Source of the DNA: Tetracentron sinense
Taxonomy: Eukaryota; Streptophyta; Magnoliopsida; Trochodendrales; Trochodendraceae
Assembly (NCBI GenBank): GCA_015143295.1
Contig: CM026557.1
Coordinates: forward strand, 23,035,760 to 23,099,759
Direction of reading: 5' to 3'
Length of the DNA: 64,000 nt
Below are positions 56,540 through 64,000 of the stretch, piece after piece. The notes beneath the pieces were generated by a model. The model made no database searches, was not told the origin of the DNA, and saw only the letters and a list, made by a program, of their open reading frames with translations. A program made the translations under genes and the position numbers. Numbering within the stretch: position 1 is the first letter of the stretch; each line of letters starts with the position of its first letter.

Positions 56540-56690
56540 CACTCAATATATAGTAGTCTAGGTAAGGCCACTTGTCAAGGTCTTTATCTTCTCCCAGGTG
56601 TTCTTCTTCGAGACCCTCTTCAATGTACTCCTCCACAACCCATAGAGCTGGAGCACAAATGTAAAAGGAAGGACCTGCCAACAATAGCAG
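56540..56690 (-). pseudogene. Relative of the F-family micro-ORF in the 5' LTR of E
   Basis: Minus strand reads FYICAPALWVVEEYIEEG, close to the F-family FDVCAPGPWVEEEYVEEP, followed by more acidic residues. The nucleotides before it (GCTGAGCATGG) match the F block. This links two LTR families that otherwise differ over most of their length. Confidence 0.55.
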
Positions 56691-57027
56691 TTTGGCTGAG
56701 CATGGAAGGCTCAACGTATATTAACTACTAAACAATATTGTTTTAAAACAATAATAAGACTTCATATGCAATTCATATATCTCAATCATTAGGCACAATA
56801 ACAGAATTTCATATGTAGTTTATATATCTCGAACATCAAAACACGTGTATACTTTAAATCAAACATGCGGAAAATCATAGCTTCGATCTCAATGCGCATA
56901 TTTTTCAAAACTATATACTTACGTTAATTTCTTCGAAAACCGTATAATTTTACCATTTCTTCATATCTTTTACTTTCAGGTTTTCATCTTTTATTCTTTG
57001 CTTAACTTTAGCTGAGTTGATCATTTT

Positions 57028-57475
57028 TACTTGAGATTAGGCAATTAGTGGTTGTACTTGGTTTAAGCATACTAAGACCCTCCCAATAACACCCTTGTTC
57101 ATTCTTTTACTTGGGATTAGATGACTAGTGGTGTACCTGGTTTAAACACACTAGCATCTTTCCAATAGCATTTCTTCCTTCATTTTACTTTAGATCAGGT
57201 GACTAGTAGTGTACCTGGTCTAAACACACTAGCACCCTCCCAATAACATATTCTTCATTTTACTTGAGATCAGATAACTAGTGGTGTACCGAGTCTAAAC
57301 ACACTAGCATCCACCCAATAGCATTTCTTACTTTGTTTTGCTTGAGATCAGGTGACTAGTGGTGTACTTGGTCTAAACACACTAGCACCCTCCTATTAGC
57401 ACTTTCTTCATTTTACTTGAGATCAGATAACTAGTGGTGTACCTGGCCTAAACACACTAGCATCCTCCCAAAATT
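57028..57475. repeat. About 75-bp tandem repeat in the 5' LTR of E, six units
   Basis: Same six-unit array as 27860-28292, with alternating unit types, so unit number and dimer order have been kept since insertion. Confidence 0.85.
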
Positions 57476-57958
57476 TTTTTTTTTTTTCTTTCATCTTCTT
57501 TACTTTACTTTTCGGATACCCATACTCATACAAAATATCGATCATGCAATTCAAGCGCTCATACAAAATTTGTGAGTGACATATAAGCAATCAAGCTTCA
57601 TTACATAGCATATGTATTTCAATTCATAAATTCATGGTTCTGAACATCCTCACATGTAGTTTATGTCGCGACCCAAAACCCACCCTAGGAGTTAGAGTGA
57701 ACTTTGGACGACTAATCATGACTTGCTTGACAAACCAACCTGCAAAACCCATAGAGCATATACAATAGAGGACAAAAACAGCGGAAACATACTCTAACAT
57801 GGTATAGTGGAAGTCTACCAAACCTCTATGTATATACATACGTAAATCCAAGTTTATACAAAAAGGGAACCAAAAGAAAGTATGGACATGCCCGCCAAAA
57901 TACATGGATATGTCTCTCTCAACTCACCCACAGCTACTCACTCAGAATCTACAACCAC

Positions 57959-58078
57959 CTAATGATACTCCTCTACGGGAGGTTCCTCCACAGGTTCCTC
58001 GACGTACTCCTCCTCCACCCATGGGCCAGGAGCACAGACATCAAAAGGAGCAGCCGCTCCCCTATCACCTGCCGACAT
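57959..58078 (-). CDS. LTR-internal 39-codon micro-ORF, copy F2
   Basis: ATG at 58076-58078 (minus) to TAG at 57959-57961. The product starts MSAG, has GAAAPFDVCAPGPW, then VEEEYVEEP and EEPPVEEYH. Same length and frame as in F1. In the core the differences from F1 (GCT/GCG, CCA/CCT, GTT/GTC twice, GGT/GGC, GAA/GAG, GAG/GAA) are all silent. Confidence 0.55.
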   Translation of the reverse strand: MSAGDRGAAAPFDVCAPGPWVEEEYVEEPVEEPPVEEYH

Positions 58079-58404
58079 AAGAAGTACGGCTGAGCATGGA
58101 ATACTCAGCGGGTACCAAGCACTAACCAACAGTCATAGCATACGGATAGCATACATAAAGCAGGAAACAATTCACGCATATAAAGCAGAAATGATTCATA
58201 TCATGACAATAAAGTAAAGCAATATAATTCATCATGTTTGCATTCATAAAAGCCAGTAAAACCCTTGAAATCTTGTGCACTTGACTTGACTGAATTTACA
58301 CTTTTTATGCTTGAAACCTTGTCTACCGTGTCATGCGTGTCATGCTTGTATCATGTGTGTCATGTCATGCCATGCGTGTATCATGCTTGCTTGTTCTGAA
58401 AAGT

Positions 58405-58605
58405 AATCTACTTGTGAGGGAAGGGAGACCCTTCTTCCTAGAATGCTCATGCTTGTCATGCTATGTCATGTCATGCTTACTCGGAAAAGTAAACTACTTG
58501 TGATGGAAGGGAGACCCTTCTTCCTAGAATGCTCATGTCCTTCCACTTGTGAGATTCACTTGTGAGATGCACTTGCGAGGGAAGGGAGACCCTTCTTGTG
58601 AAAAT
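58405..58605. repeat. GGGAGACCCTTCTT repeat in F2
   Basis: Three units of GAAGGGAGACCCTTCTT at about 58423, 58505 and 58577, inverted relative to F1 39640-39790. Confidence 0.8.
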
Positions 58606-59514
58606 GCACGATTGTCTTGTCCTTGCCAAAAGCGAGGTAAAACATATCGTAGGATATGCCCCACCTCTAAATCCCATTCTTGAAAACCTCGGTAAATCAT
58701 GTCATGTATGCGTGCTCGTGAGGTCGTGTGCATACTTGCATTTGGAATTAAATATGGCATCTGAGTAATTCATAACACATAACATCAATGATTTGAGCAA
58801 TTTAATATTCATATCATTTAGGGAAAGCGAATAATCACACTATCATGACCCTAACAATTTCCATAAACCTTAAACATGCATTTTCTTAATTTATTATTCA
58901 ATTTATTCACCTTGGCATTTCATCAAACATGGTGCATTCATTATTATTAACCCTACAACATGCTTTTCTAGGTGGGTTTTACTCACATCACATATGTATG
59001 TTCATTATGGGTACAATGCCCTCCTCGTTCATCCATCACATCAATACACATGGCATCCAATCACCCACATTCATCTCCATTCACCATTCACCATTCACAA
59101 TTCATAACCCATCTCATAATACATGGATGTATAAAGGAACACAAAGAAAAATAAAGGAAAAGAAGAACTATAACTAGGAGGGTAGCAAGAAGTACCGACC
59201 TTGAAGAAATGAGGAAGAAACCCCTTCCAAAAACTACCGTGTAGCTGCTGCCCTAGCTTGGATCACGAGCTCCTCGAATGCTTGAGCCTTGATCTTGAAG
59301 AAAACGGGCTTGGGGTTGATCTAGGGTCTTAACTCCTTTGATTTCTCGCTAAATGAAAACCTAGGTTTTGGAAACCCTTCTCCTTTCTCTCTATCTCTCA
59401 AAAGACTCTAAGGGTTGTAAATGAGCCCTAAAGGCTCGGGCAAGACTCTTAAGGCAAGAGTGAAACGCCAAAAGATAGAAACACCCTTAATAAAAATTCT
59501 GCAAAAAAACGCGA

Positions 59515-59700
59515 AGACCGAGCGATCGGTGCTTATGACCGATCGATCGGTTGCCTACCGAGCGATCGGTATGTTGACCGAGCTCTCAACTAAAAATCAA
59601 CTCTCTGGAAAATTTCCCCATACAAATTCTTCGGCCAGTCGATAGCTACCGATGGATCGGTTTTGGACCGATCGATCGCTCCATGGACCGAGCGATCGGT
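59515..59700. repeat. CGATCGATCG palindrome array in F2
   Basis: About seven sites of ACCGA(G/T)CGATCGGT or ACCGATCGATCGGT. It lies between the same flanking sequences as the ACGT/26-bp array of F1, so the two arrays occupy one position in the LTR. Confidence 0.85.
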
Positions 59701-60907
59701 GATTTGCAGGTCCAAATTGTTTTGGCCATATCTTTTGACTCGTTCGTCGGATTTCGACGATTCAACTTGCGTTGGGTTCATACTTCGAAAAGGCACATTT
59801 TTAACGTTTTGAAATTTTCAATTTCATCCTTATTTATTAATTGTACGACTTTAAAGGAAAATTGACTACGAAAGTGTCATGTATTAAGCATGAAAAAGTC
59901 CGGGGCTCTACAGTTTAGGCTCATAATTCTATTCATTAAACATGCTCTTCATATAATTGAAGGCATCAATATTTCCTCTCATCAAGAATTCACCATATAC
60001 ATAATTTAATGCCATATGTATAAGGAATTTACATTAAACCCATTATTTCCATCATTCATTTCACTAGAGGACTTCTAAATTATTAGATAGGACTACACTA
60101 TTTCATTTCATCATCCACTTGCTTTCATTTCCATTTCCAATGTGTCATTCAATATAAGATTGAGTAATATAGGATAGATCTTCAATACATTGTAGAGTAA
60201 CATGCATTTTATCTAATTAAAGCTAAGGAATTACAACAACACTATTTAGTAGAGATTATCGACCTCACAAGACTGAATCCCTGCAATCTAAAGCTTAAGA
60301 AATAACTGAGAAGGCTTGAAGGATGAATCCCAAGCTTCAGAAGGAATATTCAAGCTCCCTTTTGCTCCTCCAAGAGTATTCCGTAGAAAACCTAGGGGTT
60401 TTTCTCCCCTCTTTGCCAAATTAAGTTAAAAGGACTAGGAATATACAAAAACCCCGAATTAGGTGTCCTATTTATAATCCAAGGGGGTTAAACCCCGAAA
60501 ATCCAGATTCAACACAGTTTTAAAAAACCTATTTTTAGCAACTTTGTTCAAATGAAAATAGGCCCCTTTCGAACGGAAATGGTAGCGGGATTGTTTATTG
60601 CCCTTTTTCTGGCGTCGTTCAAACGAATGGGACATTCGTTCGAATGAAAGTCCCAGAAATTCTATATTCTAATCTTTGTTCTATTTGCTTCAACCTTTAC
60701 ACTTTTTAACTCCTCTAAGGTATAATTCAAGATAAATTAATCATCAGGGTAAATTATAGAAGTTGAGTATAACGTATAATTTTCTTTTGACCATTTTTCC
60801 ATTTTTGACTCTTAAGTCATTTTCTCATTTTCCTTAACTTTTAATCACCTATTAGGCCTAACCTCGATGGTTGTAGGATTCACATGAGTGAAATCCGGGT
60901 CTCTACA

Positions 60908-61505
60908 TCCAGTAGGCCTACAGTTCCAGTATTTCTAGGGGTTAGAATACTACTCGAACGTGGCCTAGCATCAAGACAAAATCCTCAGGCCACAGCTGCT
61001 ATCATCTTGACTGCACTTAATGACAAAGAAATTGGACCTTCTAGAATGGTTGAACCCTCGATCCATGATCAAGGAATTCCAAAGCAAAGAAGAAGCCACC
61101 GAAACAGGGTACAAGGCAGGAAGAAAGTCCAGAACCCAATCTCGTCTAAGTTAGACGGCGCCCAAAGCTTTTCAAATAATCAAGGGCAAGAACATGAGCC
61201 TGCTCTAGAACTGAACGTTGATTTACCGCAAGATGGAATTGTGGAAGAAGTAACCCCAGTAACCTCTCCAAGGGAGTTGGGAAGAGCACCTCCAATGGAA
61301 GATTGCGACTATAAAGGCCCACTCCTTCAACCCACCATCCTAGAAGTGGTTCCGGAAATAAGATCCCCTCAGATCTCCAGTGCGGCCAACCTCTTATATA
61401 GGCTTCCTTATTCGTTCTTTTCAGAAGAAGAGTTCCCACGGATACCCCTCCTCACAAGGATTAAGACTAATATGACCTGTAGCCATCATGATGCAAAACC
61501 TCGGT
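60908..61505 (+). pseudogene. Tat3 coding sequence right of E, before gag
   Basis: Continues the Tat3 frame that E interrupted. RPTVPVFLGVRILLERGL is followed by a basic stretch (RRSHRNRVQGRKK), an acidic-Pro part and YSFFSEEEFPRIPLL near the end. Position before gag suggests the C-terminal part of an extra ORF. I do not recognise a domain. Broken. Confidence 0.5.
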
Positions 61506-62860
61506 GATAATGGAAATCAGGGACGTCAACCTTAAGCATCAGCCCCTCTAACGTCAGGGAACTAAGTAATTACTTTGCGGGCTCAAGCCCAGTACAAAGA
61601 TGATGAGATCTCAGCTATAATGGCCCAAATACAAGAGTTGGCTTCGCAACTATCAGCTCTCAAATCCGCGTCAGCTGCTCCACTTATTCAAGGCCCATAC
61701 TTCACTTTCCAAAGATAGAGCAGTGCTCAACGGACAAGCATTGCACTTTTAACTCGTCCGACTGCAACTCCTCCGCCTCTAATAGGATTGCACATAGCAG
61801 AATCTGTGCCAATCCCAGACCAAGCCTCATTGATTGGAGGAGTCTCGCCATCTCTTCTCGCTGTAATTGAAGAGACCATTCGCAATCAAATGTAGAAGAC
61901 CAAAGGAAACGAAGAAAATGGTTGGATAATAGTGGAACCTTATCCTGCTATCATGGACATAATTCCATTCCCACCCAACTTAGTTCAGCCTACCTCCAAG
62001 ATGTTTGAAGGTACAACAGACCCAAGACAACATCTCTCCCATCCTCTCAAGATGTGGGCCAGCGGCCAGAACCAGAGCTCTCTGCCTCCAACTCTTTGTG
62101 CAATCCCTGGAGGGCACTTCCTTCACATGGTATGTCAACCTCCTTGAGGCGTCAATCCCAGATTGGAAGACAATAGTATCTGAATTCAACAAGCAATTCT
62201 ACAACACTCAAACACTAGTGGGTGTTCCAGAGTTGATTGAGATAAAATAAAGGGACAATGAGTCTGGGACTGAGTTCATTGCTCGATGGAGAGCCTTAAC
62301 ATTCTCCTGTCCTCAGAAGTTCAGTCAACTAGAACTCATCCCAATGTGTCTAAATAATTTCAGGCATGATTTGTCAACAACTTTGATGGCCCCAACCTTT
62401 GTAGGTTTTACTGATTTATGCACAAAGGCACATGATATAGACTTCATATAGGGAAACTAAGATGAGCTCGAGATAATGATTGCCTTGAATCATCGACAGT
62501 TGCGTTGGATGAAACCAAAAGGACCACACAACCATCAACAACTACTGCCAGGCCAACGGGTCAACCCAACAGAGGAAATCCAACCAGTTCAGGTTAGAAC
62601 CAAACCAGTTCAGGTCAGAGTTGGAAAACCACAACAGAAAGACAAGCATGACCCTCCAAGAAGAGCTACTATTGAAGAAAGGATGAACAAGACTTACTAT
62701 TTCTCTGAAGATACTATCGATGATTTGTTTGACGACCTCCTTACAGAAAATTGATCACTCTCTCGGAAAGCATGAGACCCTAGGAAATCGGAATGACGGA
62801 TGACCCCAAATATTGTCCCTATCATCACATAATCAGTTAGAAAATAAAAGATTGTTTGTG
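61506..62860 (+). pseudogene. gag of Tat3
   Basis: IIPFPPNLVQPTSKMFEG and DPRQHL near 61965-62030, then SFTWYVNLLEASIPDWKTIV near 62115-62175, are the conserved core of Tat/Athila gag. Later: YYFSEDTIDDLFDDLL and a Cys/His cluster DPKYCPYHHI with a downstream Cys near 62805-62850. Broken in several places. Confidence 0.75.
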
Positions 62861-64000
62861 TTGAAAGACATCATCCCACAGCTCTTGGATAACAAATAAA
62901 TTGTCCTTGGCCAAGAACTACAACAGAAAGCTAAGTCCAATACAATCGTTGCTTCAGATCTCCTTAGTGAAAATAGAACACCTCGGGTGACAACCCTTCC
63001 GATGGTGGTCAGTTGAATGAAGGGGAGTGGACCCTGTTTGAAAGCAAAGGAAGCAAGAAAAAGAAACATTTGGCCCTAAACACTGATGCTAAAAAGAAAG
63101 CCTAATCCAAAAGATAGGCACAAGCTTTGAAGAAAGAAGAAAAGTGCATAGCCACTGCTGAGAGAAAGAAGAAGACAAAGAGAGTAAAGAAAGCCAAGAG
63201 AAATGACCCTGCCACAGACAATCTATTAAAACAAGAGCCTCTAGTGGTAATCACTCTCAAGGACTTTATTCCTCCAGGCTTTTATTGACTGTGAGTACGA
63301 TATTGATGAGTGTACAGACTCGGAAGACGAAACTAGCATCTTCCCCTGTCACTTTGTCCATATTGTACAAGACGAAGGCTCCTTTGAGATGATTGCTCCA
63401 GTAGAAGAGGCAATCTAAGACTCAAGATTCTGCCAGTTAATACAGGATTGGCTAAAAGCTCAAACTGAGCCTATTCAATTCCTAGGGTTGAACAATAGGT
63501 CATCTACACTAGGACGGACACCTATAGGGCTCTTAGATCTCTCAGAAGGATTTTCATCTAAAGAAGGATATGATGAAAATAGTGAGCAGGTGCAACCCAG
63601 TCCCCCTAAGACTCGAGAGTTAGAATTTTCGGTTTCTCCCCAGGAGGTACCTGGTACACCTGAAGCTCCAGATCAGTGCCAACATCAAATACAATGGTTA
63701 ATGCCGATCTCGAGCCAATCTGGGAATCAAGATTCATTTTGTACAACTTGCTCAGATGAGACTCTGAATGAGCAATACGAAACGCAAGAACAATTGTCAT
63801 CCTAAAGCAAAAATAGGAAGATAAACTTCACCTCTGTGAGCATGGTCCATTGCTTAGAAGGTGAGCCATCAGAGCCAACAGAACAAACAATGGTCAAGGT
63901 TTCCAACTAAACCTTCGATCAGGCAGAAAACTACAACCAAGATTTGTGTTAGTCCAAGCCGAAAATCGAACCAAACTGTAGCATGAACCGGCCTTTGCCC
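62861..64000 (+). pseudogene. Tat3 region after gag, running off the window
   Basis: Lys-rich stretch (63050-63220), LVVITLKDFIPPGF near 63240-63280, an acidic DIDECTDSEDE segment and PCHFVHIVQDEG. It resembles the region between gag and RT in Tat elements. Frames continue to the window end. Broken. Confidence 0.5.

Larger units (their letters stand above)
57664..59912 (-). mobile_element. Solo LTR of family F, copy F2
   Basis: 2249 bp, TGTCGCGACC to GCTCTACA, flanked by GTTTA at 57659-57663 and 59913-59917. The other E LTR at 28476-28500 keeps the unoccupied site (CACATGTAGTTTAGG), proving a clean insertion. Its U3 array is of GATCGATC type. Frames within it are not genes except the micro-ORF. 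Confidence 0.97.
27108..60907 (-). mobile_element. Chromovirus E (Ty3/Gypsy, Tekay/Del type), carrying nested elements, broken
   Basis: 3' LTR 27108-29466, integrase end 29484-30385, a foreign block 30386-52654 (Tat2 plus D), pol and gag 52655-55991, primer site, and 5' LTR 56270-60907 with an F solo LTR inside. LTRs differ at about 8% over the first 230 bases, so E is older than C and D. Several breaks beyond the insertions. Confidence 0.8.
56270..60907 (-). repeat. 5' LTR of chromovirus E, split by solo LTR F2
   Basis: TGTCGCGACCC to GGTCTCTACA on the + strand. Without F2 it is about 2.38 kb, like the other LTR. Same parts: 75-bp repeats (57028-57475), TATAAATA (60469-60476), TTCGTTCGAA palindromes (60538-60650), small-ORF relative (about 56540-56690). 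Confidence 0.9.

Overview
The window is repeat-rich nuclear DNA of a flowering plant. It carries Copia elements of the SIRE/Maximus type (tRNA-iMet primer sites, CCHC gag, a third ORF after pol), Ty3/Gypsy chromoviruses of the Tekay/Del type, and Tat/Ogre elements with large LTRs and an extra first ORF. I found no host protein gene, rRNA, tRNA or CRISPR array. Nearly every base from about 1.85 kb to the end can be assigned to a nested LTR-retrotransposon fossil. Retrotransposon genes are described by parts only; all the large elements are broken.

Layout. 1-1850: retroelement-derived, weakly resolved. 1852-6640: Copia element B (+), gag through integrase. 6640-11594: Copia element A (+), gag remnant and a long non-coding 3' part, no pol seen. 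11595-26431: 3' end and about 2.6-kb 3' LTR of Tat1 (+), split by Copia element C (14051-24953, minus, target duplication CGGTA). 26432-27107 and 60908-64000: Tat3 (+), split by chromovirus E (27108-60907, minus). Inside E lie Tat2 (30386 to about 41898, minus), which holds a solo LTR of family C (35976-37486, TGGAG) and a solo LTR of family F (37926-40571, CTGGG), then Copia element D (41899-52654, minus). E resumes with pol and gag and ends in a 5' LTR that holds a second F solo LTR (57664-59912, GTTTA).

Main observations. (1) In C and in D an array of the same family-specific GTCGAC-centred palindromes found in the LTR U3 occurs a second time, in the spacer between pol and the third ORF. 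In C it is followed by TATAAATA about 120 bp before the third-ORF ATG. This looks like an internal promoter copying the LTR enhancer. (2) Both F solo LTRs contain a 39-codon ATG-to-stop ORF; its 23-codon core differs at seven third positions and at no amino acid, and E LTRs hold a relative. (3) Every LTR family here carries short CG-containing palindromes, different in each family; in five of the six they lie upstream of the promoter region. In family F the array has been replaced wholesale between two copies. (4) Tat LTRs contain a dispersed family of 24-33 bp hairpins, mostly about 30 bp, one of which was split by element C.

Chronology from nesting: Tat3, then E, then Tat2, then D and the solo LTRs; separately Tat1 before C. 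By-eye LTR divergence agrees: about 8% for E, about 6-7% for C and D.
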